The notes under the pieces: generated by a model
What the model saw: only the letters and a program-made list of their open reading frames with translations
The model's database searches: none
What the model was told of the DNA's origin: nothing
Source of the DNA: Rhabdaerophilum sp. SD176
GTDB taxonomy: Bacteria; Pseudomonadota; Alphaproteobacteria; Rhizobiales; Beijerinckiaceae
DNA length: 64,000 bases
Direction: 5' to 3'
Assembly (NCBI RefSeq): GCF_030143245.1
Contig: NZ_JARJNS010000004.1
Coordinates: forward strand, 186,001-250,000
Position numbers and translations under genes: made by a program
Shown: piece by piece, positions 8,854 through 18,225 of the stretch
Position numbering within the stretch: the first letter of the stretch is position 1
Layout: each line of letters starts with the position of its first letter

Positions 8854-8882
8854 TTGCCCTTGTCGGGGTGCGCTTGTATATC
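8854..8882 (+). promoter_or_regulatory. possible sigma-70-type promoter of lepB
   Basis: TTGCCC (8854-8859) and TATATC (8877-8882) are separated by 17 bp, 63 bp upstream of the lepB start. Plausible as the promoter of the lepB-rnc-era-recO group. Match is by eye only. Confidence 0.35.
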
Positions 8883-8944
8883 CCGGTGCATCAGGTTCTC
8901 GCCGCCACCGGGGTTCTCTCGTGCAACGGCGGAGTTTTCTCGGA

Positions 8945-9721
8945 ATGGCGATGGATAACTTGCAGGAAAAACCCCAGGCCAAGGATACCGGCGGTCTGGG
9001 CGAAACGATCCGCGTGATCATCGAGGCGCTGCTCATCGCGCTGGTGATCCGGACATTCGCCTTCCAGCCCTTCAACATTCCCTCGGGCTCGTTGATCCCG
9101 ACATTGCTGATCGGCGATTATCTCTTCGTCTCGAAATATGCCTATGGCTATTCGAAACATTCCTTCCCCTATTCGATCGCCCCCTTCGAGGGGCGCGTCT
9201 GGGGGGCGGAGCCCAAGCGTGGCGACATCGCGGTGTTCAAGCTGCCGCGGGACGGCGAGACGGATTACATCAAGCGCGTCATCGGCCTGCCGGGTGACCG
9301 CGTGCAGCTGATCAACGGCCTCGTCTACATCAATGGCCAGCCCGTGAAGAAGGAAGCCGACGGCGTCTTCGAGGAGCGGGACCAGTTCGGCCGCGTCCTG
9401 CGGGTGCCGCGCTTCCGCGAGACCTTGCCCAACGGCGTGACCTATCACGTCAACGAGCGTGAGGGGAACCGTTCCTACTGGGACAACACGCCCGAATACC
9501 TCGTGCCGCCCGGTCATTACTTCATGATGGGCGACAACCGCGATAACTCGACCGACAGCCGCGATCAATCCGCGCAAGGCGTCGGCTTCGTGCCCTACGA
9601 GAATTTTGTCGGACGCGCCGAGATGATCTTCTTCTCGATCGAGGAAGGCACCCCGCCCTGGATGATCTGGCGCTGGCCGGGCGAGGCCCGCTGGGGCCGC
9701 ATCTTCCAGAAAATCCGCTGA
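8945..9721 (+). CDS. lepB: signal peptidase I
   Basis: 258 aa. An N-terminal membrane segment (about residues 24-40) is followed by the box B motif PSGSLIPTLLIGDY with the nucleophilic Ser; the usual Met after it is Leu here. Box D DYIKRVIGLPGDRV carries the general-base Lys near residue 118, and box E GDNRDNSTDSR is near residue 197. It removes signal peptides from proteins exported by Sec/Tat, on the outer face of the inner membrane. Start at 8945 (MAMDN); 8951 is an alternative. The stop and the rnc start share one base (TGATG), the conserved alphaproteobacterial lepB-rnc-era-recO order. Confidence 0.96.
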   Translation: MAMDNLQEKPQAKDTGGLGETIRVIIEALLIALVIRTFAFQPFNIPSGSLIPTLLIGDYLFVSKYAYGYSKHSFPYSIAPFEGRVWGAEPKRGDIAVFKLPRDGETDYIKRVIGLPGDRVQLINGLVYINGQPVKKEADGVFEERDQFGRVLRVPRFRETLPNGVTYHVNEREGNRSYWDNTPEYLVPPGHYFMMGDNRDNSTDSRDQSAQGVGFVPYENFVGRAEMIFFSIEEGTPPWMIWRWPGEARWGRIFQKIR

Positions 9722-10449
9722 TGGCGGCGGACGCGCCCTCGCTCGCCGCTCTCCAGCGCCGGCTGGGCTACCGGTTCAGCGATATCGCCCTGCTCGAGGA
9801 GGCGCTGACCCATGTCAGCGGCGCCGGGGCCGGGCGTTCCTACCAGCGGCTGGAATTCCTGGGCGACCGCGTGCTCGGCCTCATCGTCTCGACCATGCTG
9901 TTCGAGGCTTTCCCCGACGCGCCGGAAGGGGAGATGTCGAAGCGGCTTGCCGATCTCGTCCGCAAGGAAAGCTGCGCTGCCGTCGCACGCGAATGGGGCC
10001 TTGGCGATCATCTCCGCATGGGCGAGGGCGAGATCCGTTCGGGCGCGCGCAAGCGGGATGCGATTCTTGGGGATTCCTGCGAGGCGGTGATCGGCGCGGT
10101 CTTCCGCGATGGCGGGCTGGAGGCGGCGGAGCGGCTCGTCCGGGCCTCCTGGACGGCGCGGATGCAGGCGCCGCTTTCGGTGCCGAAGGATGCGAAGACG
10201 TTGCTTCAGGAGATCGTGCAGGCCCGCGGCCTGCCGGTGCCGGCCTACCGGGATGTCGGGCGCAAGGGCCCGGATCACGCGCCGGTCTTCGAAATCGCCG
10301 TGCTGGTCGAGGGCCAGTCCGAAGTAACGGCCACCGGGCCGTCGAAACGTCTGGCCGAACGCGCCGCAGCCGAGCGATGGTTGCGTGCGGCCGGCCTGTG
10401 GCAGGAGGACGGGCCGTCGCGCCCGGATGGATCGAACCAGAATGACTGA
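9721..10449 (+). CDS. rnc: ribonuclease III
   Basis: 242 aa. The signature RLEFLGDRVLGL near residue 45 and GDSCEAVIGAVFRDGG near residue 116 contain the acidic residues that bind magnesium and cut double-stranded RNA. The C-terminal dsRNA-binding domain runs from about residue 160 and ends in KRLAERAAAERWL. It processes rRNA precursors and structured mRNAs. It starts on the last base of the lepB stop and overlaps era by 8 bp, so the three genes are coupled. Confidence 0.97.
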   Translation: MAADAPSLAALQRRLGYRFSDIALLEEALTHVSGAGAGRSYQRLEFLGDRVLGLIVSTMLFEAFPDAPEGEMSKRLADLVRKESCAAVAREWGLGDHLRMGEGEIRSGARKRDAILGDSCEAVIGAVFRDGGLEAAERLVRASWTARMQAPLSVPKDAKTLLQEIVQARGLPVPAYRDVGRKGPDHAPVFEIAVLVEGQSEVTATGPSKRLAERAAAERWLRAAGLWQEDGPSRPDGSNQND

Positions 10450-11368
10450 ACCCGTGACTGATATGCCCACGCGGTGTGGCTTCGTCGCCCTGATCGGCGT
10501 GCCGAATGCCGGCAAGTCGACGTTGCTCAACGCGCTTGTCGGGGCGAAGATCTCCATCGTCAGCCGCAAGGTGCAGACGACGCGCACCCAGATCCGCGGC
10601 ATCGCCATGGCCGGCCGGACGCAGGTGATCTTCGTCGATACGCCCGGCATCTTCGCGCCGAAACGAAGGCTGGAAAAGGCGATGGTCACCTCCGCCTGGG
10701 GCGGGGCTTCGGATGCCGATCGCGTCGGCGTGCTGATCGATGTCACCCATGCCGACCACGATGACGAGGAGGCGCTGCTGGCCCAGCTCGGCGAGGTGCG
10801 GCAGCCGAAATTCCTCATCCTCAACAAGATCGATCTCGTCCCGCACGAGAAGCTGCTGGCCATCACCGCCGCGCTGAACGAGCGGATCGCCTTCGAGGCT
10901 ACGTTCATGGTCTCCGCCCTGCGCGGCCACGGCGTGCCGAAGATCCTCGAATGGCTCGAGGACAAATTGCCGCCGGGGCCCTGGCTTTACCCGGAAGACG
11001 AGATTTCCGATGCGCCGTTGCGCTTCCTCGCGGCCGAGATCACCCGCGAGAAGATTTTCGAGCGGCTCCATGACGAGCTGCCCTACCGCTCCACGGTGGA
11101 AACCGAGAAATGGACGGTGATGAAGAATGGCGATGTCCGCATCGACCAGACGATCTTCGTCGAGCGCGAGAGCCAGCGGAAGATCGTGCTCGGCGAGAAG
11201 GGCCAGACGATCAAGCATATCGGCATGGCTGCCCGAAAGGAGATCGAGGAGGCCGCCGAGACCAAGGTGCATCTCTTCCTTTTCGTGAAGGTGCGCGAGG
11301 ACTGGGCGAACGATCCCGAACGCTATCGCGAGATGGGGCTGGAATTCCCGCGCGAGCCGAAACGCTGA
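10442..11368 (+). CDS. era: GTPase Era, ribosome assembly factor
   Basis: 308 aa. GTPase motifs are visible: G1 GVPNAGKST near residue 19, G3 DTPGIF near residue 67, G4 NKID near residue 130. The C-terminal KH RNA-binding domain is marked by VLGEKGQTIKHIG near residue 255. Era binds the 3' end of 16S rRNA during 30S maturation. The start at 10442 overlaps the rnc stop; an internal ATG at 10463 is the alternative. Part of the lepB-rnc-era-recO block. Confidence 0.97.
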   Translation: MTEPVTDMPTRCGFVALIGVPNAGKSTLLNALVGAKISIVSRKVQTTRTQIRGIAMAGRTQVIFVDTPGIFAPKRRLEKAMVTSAWGGASDADRVGVLIDVTHADHDDEEALLAQLGEVRQPKFLILNKIDLVPHEKLLAITAALNERIAFEATFMVSALRGHGVPKILEWLEDKLPPGPWLYPEDEISDAPLRFLAAEITREKIFERLHDELPYRSTVETEKWTVMKNGDVRIDQTIFVERESQRKIVLGEKGQTIKHIGMAARKEIEEAAETKVHLFLFVKVREDWANDPERYREMGLEFPREPKR

Positions 11369-11413
11369 GCCGCGGGGCGCACGAGAGCCGGGAAAGCCGG
11401 CAGGGAGGCCGCC

Positions 11414-12166
11414 ATGGAATGGCAGGATGAGGGGCTCATCCTTTCCGTGCGCCGCCACGGCGAGCGCGATGTCATTCTCGAGGCGATGACGCGGAGCCAT
11501 GGCCGCCATCTCGGCCTCGTCCGGGGCGGCCGTTCCGCGCGGCAGGCGCCCGGCCTCCAGCCCGGCAACCGCGTCGCGCTCACCTGGCGCGCGCGGCTGG
11601 AGGAGCATCTCGGCCAGTTCACGGCCGAACCGCTGCAAAGCCGTGCCGGGCTCGTCCTGTCCGATCCGCTGGCATTGCATGCGGTCATGCACCTGGCCTC
11701 GCTGCTGCGGCTGATGCCGGAACGGCAGGTCCATGGCGGGCTCTATGAGGCGGCGGATGGCCTGTGCCAGCTGCTGGCTGAACCGCTTCTGCTTGGTGCC
11801 GTGATGGTGAGGTTCGAGGTTAACATCCTCGCCGAGCTGGGATTCGGGCTCGATCTCTCCTGCTGTGCGGCGACAGGCCGCGGCGACGCGCTGACTCATG
11901 TCTCGCCGAAATCCGGCCGGGCTGTTTCTGCCGGGGCTGCGGAACCCTACCGGGACCGGCTGTTGCCGCTCCCCGCTTTCCTGCTCGGCGAGGGGCTGGA
12001 GGAGGCGGATTCACAAGGCATCGACGCGGGCTTCCGGCTCGCCGGCCATTTTCTCGAGCGGCATCTCTTCATTCCGCGTGGGCTGGACCCCACCGCTACG
12101 CGCCAGCCCTTCCTGGCGATTCTGCGAGATCGGCTCGCTATTGCATCAAAAATCTCTAAAATTTGA
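11414..12166 (+). CDS. recO: DNA repair protein RecO
   Basis: 250 aa. The N-terminal OB-fold begins WQDEGLILSVRRHGE and continues with TRSHGRHLGLVRGG, the classic RecO opening. The rest is the helical domain with LLLGAVMVRFEVNILAELGFG near residue 128. One zinc-finger-like Cys pair is not obvious (only CC near residue 155), as in many alphaproteobacteria. RecO helps RecA load on SSB-coated single-stranded DNA in the RecFOR pathway. It starts 45 bp after era. Confidence 0.94.
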   Translation: MEWQDEGLILSVRRHGERDVILEAMTRSHGRHLGLVRGGRSARQAPGLQPGNRVALTWRARLEEHLGQFTAEPLQSRAGLVLSDPLALHAVMHLASLLRLMPERQVHGGLYEAADGLCQLLAEPLLLGAVMVRFEVNILAELGFGLDLSCCAATGRGDALTHVSPKSGRAVSAGAAEPYRDRLLPLPAFLLGEGLEEADSQGIDAGFRLAGHFLERHLFIPRGLDPTATRQPFLAILRDRLAIASKISKI

Positions 12167-12269
12167 TCATTTCACGAAACCGCCTGTTGCCTCCGTTTCC
12201 TACCCATTTGTTTGCATCTCGCTGTTAGGAACGAAAGCCAGAGGGAACAATCCCCGGCAGGCGTACAAG

Positions 12270-13622
12270 ATGTTCAAGTCAATCAACCATTGGGTTGAAA
12301 CGATCAGATCGCGGATCAAGCGTTTCGGCAGGGCCGAAGCCGGCACGTCTGCGGTGATCTTCGCCATGTCCCTCCCGACCATGCTGGCCGTTGGCGGCTT
12401 CGCCACCGACTACGCCTCGATGTCCGGTACCCAGAACCGCCTCCAGCAGATCGTCGATGCGGCCGCGCTCGGCATTGCCCGCGAGATGAGCCTCTCGCCT
12501 GTGACGCAGAGCCGCGCCCAGACGCTGGCCGTACGCTTTGCCGAGGCCAATATTCCGGCCAACATCCCGCACAAGATCGCCATTACCGCCACGCTGATCG
12601 ACAACAATGCAGCCGTCCGCGTCGAGGGCAGCCAGAGATTCTCGACGCCCTTCGGTACGTTCGAGAAGGTGATCGGGGTCAGCAGCATCTCGGCTTCCGC
12701 CACGGCGCGTCCGGCGGGGGTGGCCGAGCAGATGAAGCTGTGTGTGCTCTCCCTCAATGCGTCCAAGACCGGCGGCGTCAACCTGCGGAATGGTTCGACG
12801 CTGACCGCCAATGGTTGCATGATGCATTCCAATTCCACGTCCAAGCAGGCGGTGATGCTGGGTGAGGGATCAAAGCTCAAGGCCACGACCGTTTGTGCCC
12901 GCGGCGGCATCAAGAATATCGGGTCATCGGTCGAGGCGCAGCTCGTGACCGATTGCCCGGAAATGCGGGACCCGTTGGCCAGCAAGCCCGAACCCAAGGC
13001 AGACCTACTCTGCAAGACGCTGCCGAAGAAGATCGCCGGTGGCACCTTCTCCTTCGATCCCGGCACCTATTGCGGCGGGATGCAGATCCATGGCACGGCC
13101 AAGGTCACCTTCAATCCGGGCATCTATATTTTCAAGGATGGGCCGCTCCGGGTCCAGAACACCGCCGAACTGCATGGCAACGGTGTCACGCTGTTCTTCA
13201 CCGGGACCAAATCCTATTTCCGGTTCGAGCATCAGGGCCTGATCAACCTGACTGCTCCCGAGAAGGGCGATACGGCCGGCATGCTGATCTGGGAGGGCAG
13301 CGGCATGATCGAGGAGGTTGCCGCGAAGACCGATCCCCTCACCGGCAGCACAACGTTGGTGAAGATCACCAACCAGAACCGCATTACCTCGGACCGCGCC
13401 AAGGTGCTGACCGGCACGATCTATCTCAGGAAGGGCGCGCTGACGATCGACAGCACGCAGCCCGTGGCCGATCAGTCGCCCTTCACGATCATGGTGGTGG
13501 ACCGGCTCGACCTTTATGACGGCCCGAACCTTGTCCTGAACTCCAACTACCAGAATTCGCCGGTGCCCGTGCCCGTCGGCCTCGGCCCGACCGGCAACCA
13601 GAAACTTTATCTGGAGAAATAG
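12270..13622 (+). CDS. TadG/TadE-like pilus assembly-related protein
   Basis: 450 aa. Residues 15-60 read as a TadE/TadG N-terminus: a basic stretch, a Glu followed by a hydrophobic segment (AGTSAVIFAMSLPTMLAVGG) and then ATDYASMSGTQNRLQQIVDAAAL, the segment that anchors these proteins in the inner membrane. The remainder looks like a beta-strand-rich domain with repeated short strands (for example GTYCGGMQIHGTAKVTFNPG) suggestive of a beta-helix. No other tad pilus genes are nearby, so the pilus link rests on the N-terminus. Start chosen at 12270; the frame is open upstream through recO but that part is a shadow. Confidence 0.75.
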   Translation: MFKSINHWVETIRSRIKRFGRAEAGTSAVIFAMSLPTMLAVGGFATDYASMSGTQNRLQQIVDAAALGIAREMSLSPVTQSRAQTLAVRFAEANIPANIPHKIAITATLIDNNAAVRVEGSQRFSTPFGTFEKVIGVSSISASATARPAGVAEQMKLCVLSLNASKTGGVNLRNGSTLTANGCMMHSNSTSKQAVMLGEGSKLKATTVCARGGIKNIGSSVEAQLVTDCPEMRDPLASKPEPKADLLCKTLPKKIAGGTFSFDPGTYCGGMQIHGTAKVTFNPGIYIFKDGPLRVQNTAELHGNGVTLFFTGTKSYFRFEHQGLINLTAPEKGDTAGMLIWEGSGMIEEVAAKTDPLTGSTTLVKITNQNRITSDRAKVLTGTIYLRKGALTIDSTQPVADQSPFTIMVVDRLDLYDGPNLVLNSNYQNSPVPVPVGLGPTGNQKLYLEK

Positions 13623-13706
13623 CCGCACGCTGGGAGGCGGGGATATCTGCCTTGCCAGCAGGGCAATCCCTTGTGGCGACTCGCATCCTCCGCTAACGCG
13701 GATCGC

Positions 13707-15947
13707 ATGGGAAAACCGGTCGATCCACCGTCATCCGAGGGCGTCGAGTCCATCGCCTTGCGCGAGGCGCTGGAGGAGCGCTACCTCGCCTATGCCCTCT
13801 CGACGATCATGCATCGTGCCCTGCCGGATGCGCGGGACGGGCTGAAACCGGTGCATCGTCGCATCCTCTACGGGATGCACCTGCTGCGGCTCGATCCGGC
13901 CGCCCCGTTCAAGAAGAGCGCGAAGATCGTCGGCGACGTCATGGGTACGTTCCATCCCCATGGCGACCAGGCGATCTACGATGCGCTGGTCCGGCTCGCG
14001 CAGGATTTCTCCTCGCGCTACCCGCTGGTCGATGGCCAGGGCAATTTCGGCAATATCGACGGCGACAGTGCCGCCGCCTATCGCTACACCGAAGCCCGGA
14101 TGACCGAGGTTGCCCGGCTGCTTCTGCAGGGCATCGACGAGGATGGCGTCGCCTTCCGCCCGAATTATGATGGCCAGAACGAGGAGCCGGTCGTCCTGCC
14201 CGGCGCGTTCCCGAATTTGCTGGCCAATGGCGCGCAGGGCATCGCCGTGGGCATGGCGACCTCGATCCCGCCCCATAACGCGGCCGAGCTCTGCGCCGCC
14301 GCCATCGCGCTGATCGATGATCCGCAGGTGAGCCACGAAGCGCTGATGCAGCTGGTGCCCGGGCCGGATTTCCCGACCGGCGGCATTATTGTCGAAGGGC
14401 CGGCCAGCCTAGCGGAAACCGCCCGCACCGGCCGTGGCTCGATCCGCCTGCGCGCGCGCTGGCACAAGGAGGAGACGGGCCGCGGCGGCTATGTCGTGGT
14501 CATCACCGAGATCCCCTATCTCGTCCAGAAGAGCCGGCTGATCGAGAAGATCGCCGAATTGCTCAATGACAAGAAGCTGCCGCTCCTTGCCGATATCCGC
14601 GACGAATCGGCGGAAGATGTTCGCGTTGTCCTCGAGCCGCGCACACGCACGGTCGAGGCCGAACTGATGATGGAGGCGCTGTTCAAGCTCACCGAGCTGG
14701 AAACGCGCTTCTCCGTGAACATGAATGTCCTGATCGACGGCAAGGTGCCGAAGGTTGTCGGCCTCGCCGAAGCGCTGCGCGCCTTCCTGGACCATCGCCG
14801 CGAGGTGCTGCTGCGCCGTTCGCGCTGGCGCCTCGGCAAGATCGAGGCCCGGCTGGAAATCCTCGGCGGGCTGCTGGTCGCCTTCCTCAATCTCGACGAG
14901 GTGATCCGCATCATCCGCGAGGAAGATGAGCCCAAGCCCGTCCTGATGAAGCGCTTCGACCTCACGGACGTGCAGGCCAACGCCATCCTCGATACCCGCC
15001 TGCGCCAGCTGCGCAAGCTCGAGGAAATGGAACTGCGCACCGAGCATGACGAGCTCTCGAAGGAGAAGGCCAGCATCGAGGCGCTGCTCGGCTCCGAGGC
15101 GAAGCAATGGAAGACCGTCCGCTGGGAGATCGGCGAGGTGGCGAAAGCCTTCTCGAAGGATACGCCGCTCGGCCGGCGCCGGACGGATTTCGGGACCGCC
15201 TCGGAAGTGCCGGTCGATGTGACGGAAGCGCTGATCGAGCGCGAGCCGATCACCGTCGTCGTCACGAAGAAGGGCTGGATCCGTGCCCTGAAGGGCCACG
15301 GTGTCGATCTCGCCAACCTGCAATACAAGGGCGATGACGCCTTCGCCTTTGCCTTCCCGACGGAAACCACGGCGAAGGTCCTGCTGCTCGCCAGCGACGG
15401 CAAGGCCTTCACGCTCGATGCCTCGAAACTGCCGGGCGGGCGCGGCTTCGGCGAGCCGATCCGCCTGATGGTCGATCTCGACGCCGAAGCCGAGATTATG
15501 GCGGCCTTCCCCTATGTGCCGGGCCAGAAGCGGATCGTTGTCGCCAAGGATGCGCGCGGTTTCATCGTCGCGGCGGATGATCTCGTTGCCAATACCCGCA
15601 AGGGGCGGCAGGTCATGAATGTCGACGGCGCCCGCCTCTGGCTGGTTGTGCCGGTCGAGGGCGACATGGTCGCGGTCATTGGCGAGAACCGCAAGCTTCT
15701 GGCCTTCCCCTTGTCGGAAATGCCGGAAATGCCGCGCGGGAAGGGCGTCCGGTTGCAGCGCTACAAGGAGGGAGGCCTCGCCGATCTCCGCACCTTCTCC
15801 ATCGAGACCGGGCTGACCTGGCAGGACAGTGCCGGCCGCACTTTCACGCTCAAGGGCGATGACCTGAAGGAATGGCTCGGCCATCGCGCCGAATCCGGCC
15901 GCTTGCCGCCGAAGGGCTTCCCGCGCTCGAACCGCTTCACCGGCTGA
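13707..15947 (+). CDS. parC: DNA topoisomerase IV subunit A
   Basis: 746 aa, the length of alphaproteobacterial ParC and shorter than GyrA. The breakage domain begins [32 protein letters not shown] near residue 125 contains the catalytic Tyr. The C-terminal half has degenerate beta-pinwheel repeats and lacks the GyrA box QRRGGKG. ParC with ParE decatenates sister chromosomes. In the quinolone-resistance region the residue equivalent to GyrA Ser83 is Gln ([10 protein letters not shown]). Start at 13707 (MGKPVD); the open frame upstream to 13671 is less likely. Confidence 0.95.
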   Translation: MGKPVDPPSSEGVESIALREALEERYLAYALSTIMHRALPDARDGLKPVHRRILYGMHLLRLDPAAPFKKSAKIVGDVMGTFHPHGDQAIYDALVRLAQDFSSRYPLVDGQGNFGNIDGDSAAAYRYTEARMTEVARLLLQGIDEDGVAFRPNYDGQNEEPVVLPGAFPNLLANGAQGIAVGMATSIPPHNAAELCAAAIALIDDPQVSHEALMQLVPGPDFPTGGIIVEGPASLAETARTGRGSIRLRARWHKEETGRGGYVVVITEIPYLVQKSRLIEKIAELLNDKKLPLLADIRDESAEDVRVVLEPRTRTVEAELMMEALFKLTELETRFSVNMNVLIDGKVPKVVGLAEALRAFLDHRREVLLRRSRWRLGKIEARLEILGGLLVAFLNLDEVIRIIREEDEPKPVLMKRFDLTDVQANAILDTRLRQLRKLEEMELRTEHDELSKEKASIEALLGSEAKQWKTVRWEIGEVAKAFSKDTPLGRRRTDFGTASEVPVDVTEALIEREPITVVVTKKGWIRALKGHGVDLANLQYKGDDAFAFAFPTETTAKVLLLASDGKAFTLDASKLPGGRGFGEPIRLMVDLDAEAEIMAAFPYVPGQKRIVVAKDARGFIVAADDLVANTRKGRQVMNVDGARLWLVVPVEGDMVAVIGENRKLLAFPLSEMPEMPRGKGVRLQRYKEGGLADLRTFSIETGLTWQDSAGRTFTLKGDDLKEWLGHRAESGRLPPKGFPRSNRFTG

Positions 15948-16058
15948 GGCAGATTCTCGAATTGCAATTCCGCAAACAGAAACGGCGTTTTCCGGCCTTG
16001 ATCCTTGCATGAATGCACCCGATCTAGAGGGCATCAACTTGCAGCAAGGGATTGCCCC

Positions 16059-16628
16059 ATGACGAAAGTCGCGATCGTTTATCATTCCGGCTACGGCCAC
16101 ACCGCCGTTGTCGCCGAGGCCGTGGCCGAAGGCGTGAAGCGGGCCGGCGGCACGCCGGACCTCATCCGTCTCGAAAGCGCCAGCCAGGATTTCGGCCCCG
16201 CCCTCGAGGCTGTCACCGCCGCCGATGCCGTGATCTTTGGCGCCCCGACCTATATGGGCGATGTCTCGGTGCCGCTGCGTGCCTTTTTCGAAGCGTCCTC
16301 CAAGATCTGGATGAGCGGCGGCTGGAAGGACAAGCTGGCGGGCGGCTTCACCAACGGCCTGACCTTCGGCGGCAACAAGGACCACACGATCACCTCGATG
16401 TGGGTCCTCGCCATGCAGCACGGCATGCTCTGGGCGGGCCCCGGTGTGCCACTCGGCAATATGGCCGGCAACTCCACCTCGGCGCCGGAAGCCGCCAACC
16501 GCATCGGCTCGGCCCTCGGCGTGATCACCCAGTCCGACAATGCCGGCCCGGATGTGACGCCGCCGGCCGGCGACAAGGAATTCGCGCGGCTGCTCGGCGA
16601 GCGCATCGCGAAGCTTGCGGCCCGCTGA
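16059..16628 (+). CDS. flavodoxin family protein (WrbA-like)
   Basis: 189 aa flavodoxin-fold protein. VAIVYHSGYGHT at residues 4-15 is the FMN phosphate loop, GAPTYMGDVS near residue 65 contacts the flavin, and GNKDHTITSM near residue 106 resembles the NAD(P)H:quinone reductase WrbA. It probably reduces quinones with NAD(P)H. A single gene, followed by a terminator-like hairpin. The start at 16059 follows an AAGGGA sequence; the upstream open frame is ignored. Confidence 0.88.
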   Translation: MTKVAIVYHSGYGHTAVVAEAVAEGVKRAGGTPDLIRLESASQDFGPALEAVTAADAVIFGAPTYMGDVSVPLRAFFEASSKIWMSGGWKDKLAGGFTNGLTFGGNKDHTITSMWVLAMQHGMLWAGPGVPLGNMAGNSTSAPEAANRIGSALGVITQSDNAGPDVTPPAGDKEFARLLGERIAKLAAR

Positions 16629-16646
16629 TCGGCAGGCCAGACTGAC

Positions 16647-16675
16647 CGGGCGGGGGTCGTCCCCGCCCGTATCTT
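16647..16675 (+). terminator. terminator-like hairpin after the flavodoxin gene
   Basis: Perfect 9-bp arms CGGGCGGGG (16647-16655) and CCCCGCCCG (16661-16669) with a GTCGT loop, followed by TATCTT. Located 18 bp after the flavodoxin stop and just before the next start. Confidence 0.6.
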
Positions 16676-16686
16676 GCCGAGGCTCC

Positions 16687-17349
16687 ATGGAATCCGAAAC
16701 AATCGATCGTCCGCGTCTCCTGTATTTCGCGGATACGATGTGCTCCTGGTGCTACGGCTTCGCGCCAGAAATGCAGATCGTTCTGGAACGGTTCCACCCG
16801 GAACTCGACCTGCTGGCCTTCAGTGGCGGCCTGCGCCCCTTCAACACCGAGCCCGTCTCGGACAGCATGCGCGCCATGCTCACCGAGACCTATGGCCGGA
16901 TCGGGCAGCTCACCGGCCAGCCCTTCGGGACCTGCCCCTCGCTCACGCCCGGCTTTGTCTATGACAGCGAGCCCGCTTCCCGGGCCGTGGTGACGATGCG
17001 CACCATGGCGCCGGGCGATGACTACGCCTTCATGCTGGCGATCCAGCGCGCCTTCTATGCGGATGGCGAGGATATCACCCGGCCGGACGTGCTGGCCCGC
17101 CATGCCGCCGCTTTCGGCGTGCCCGAGGAGGCCTTCCTCGAAACCTTCTCGAGCGAGGCCATCCGCCAGGCGACGATGGCGGATTTCCAGGTCGCGCAGC
17201 AATTCGGAATTGACGGCTTCCCGACGCTGATCCTCCATCGCCAGCGCAGCACCGGCGACAATGCGCTGATGATGGTCAGCCAGGGTTATGCCAGGGCCGA
17301 CGATATAACCGAGCGCCTGCGTGCCGCGCTCGAGGCGGAAATCGGCTGA
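16687..17349 (+). CDS. DsbA family thioredoxin-fold protein (FrnE-like)
   Basis: 220 aa, no signal peptide, so cytoplasmic. The redox motif CSWC lies at residues 19-22 in ADTMCSWCYGF, and the cis-Pro loop is GIDGFPTLIL near residue 178, both features of the DsbA/FrnE/2-hydroxychromene-carboxylate isomerase branch. Likely a disulfide oxidoreductase or isomerase acting on an unknown cytosolic partner. Start at 16687; the open frame begins earlier but in the 3' end of the upstream gene. It converges on bpt. Confidence 0.87.
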   Translation: MESETIDRPRLLYFADTMCSWCYGFAPEMQIVLERFHPELDLLAFSGGLRPFNTEPVSDSMRAMLTETYGRIGQLTGQPFGTCPSLTPGFVYDSEPASRAVVTMRTMAPGDDYAFMLAIQRAFYADGEDITRPDVLARHAAAFGVPEEAFLETFSSEAIRQATMADFQVAQQFGIDGFPTLILHRQRSTGDNALMMVSQGYARADDITERLRAALEAEIG

Positions 17350-17376
17350 GCGGAGGGAGTGCGGGGACGACCGGGC

Positions 17377-18126
17377 TCAGCAGCCGGGCTGTTTCTCCAC
17401 CCGTTCCCAGGCGAGCATGCCGAGGCGCTCCTGCGGCAGGAAGCGGGCCTTGTAATCCATCTTCCGTGAACCCTCGACCCAGTAGCCGAGATAAAGGTAG
17501 GGCAGCCCGAATGCCTTGGTCTTGGCGATATGGTCGAGGATCAGGAAGGTCCCGAGCGAGCGGTCCGTCAGGTCGGGATCGTAGAAGGAGTAGACCATCG
17601 ACAGCCCGTCCGAGAGGATGTCGGTCAGTACCACGCCGACCAGCTCGTCACTGCCGGCCCGGCCCGTCGCCGGCTTGCGGTATTCCACCAGCCGGGTTTC
17701 GACATGGCTGTCCTCGATCATGGCGGCATAATCGAGCACGCTCATATCGACCATGCCGCCATCGGCATGGCGGGCATCAAGATAGCGGCGGAACAGCCCG
17801 TATTGCTCGGCCGTCGGCTGGGCGGAGATCATTCGGGCGCCGAGATCGGCATTCCGCGCGAGAATGCGGCGGAAACTGCGGTTCGTCTCGAATTCACCGA
17901 CCAGCACCCGCACGGAAATGCAGGCCCGGCAGGATTCGCAGGCGGGCCGATAGGCGATCGACTGGCTGCGACGGAAGCCGCCCTGCGTCAGGATTTCGTT
18001 GAGCTGGAAGGCTCGCTTGCCGACAAGATGGGTGAAGACCTTCCGTTCCTGCCGATCGGGAAGATACGGGCAGGGGGAGGGCGAGGTCAGAAAGAATTGC
18101 GGCGTGTCGCGCGGCTGTTCCGTCAT
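17377..18126 (-). CDS. bpt: aspartate/glutamate leucyltransferase Bpt
   Basis: 249 aa. The N-terminal cysteine-rich arginyltransferase motif is [14 protein letters not shown] near residues 61-74, and the C-terminal acyltransferase region contains [16 protein letters not shown] and YLYLGYWV. Bpt adds Leu from Leu-tRNA to N-terminal Asp or Glu, marking proteins for ClpAP degradation in the N-degron pathway. Transcribed alone; the adjacent plus-strand gene ends 27 bp away. Confidence 0.95.
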   Translation of the reverse strand: MTEQPRDTPQFFLTSPSPCPYLPDRQERKVFTHLVGKRAFQLNEILTQGGFRRSQSIAYRPACESCRACISVRVLVGEFETNRSFRRILARNADLGARMISAQPTAEQYGLFRRYLDARHADGGMVDMSVLDYAAMIEDSHVETRLVEYRKPATGRAGSDELVGVVLTDILSDGLSMVYSFYDPDLTDRSLGTFLILDHIAKTKAFGLPYLYLGYWVEGSRKMDYKARFLPQERLGMLAWERVEKQPGC

Positions 18127-18225
18127 CGGCTTCGAAATTCGGCAAGGCCGTCATCATTGGCCAAGCCGGCCCGCTCGGCAAGGGGGGCTCAACGTGCATC
18201 CCCGCGACAAAATGCGGGCATGCGC

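Noticed and set aside
14409-16688. Open frame of 759 codons on the minus strand
   Set aside because: Antisense to parC and the flavodoxin gene; no motif and biased composition.
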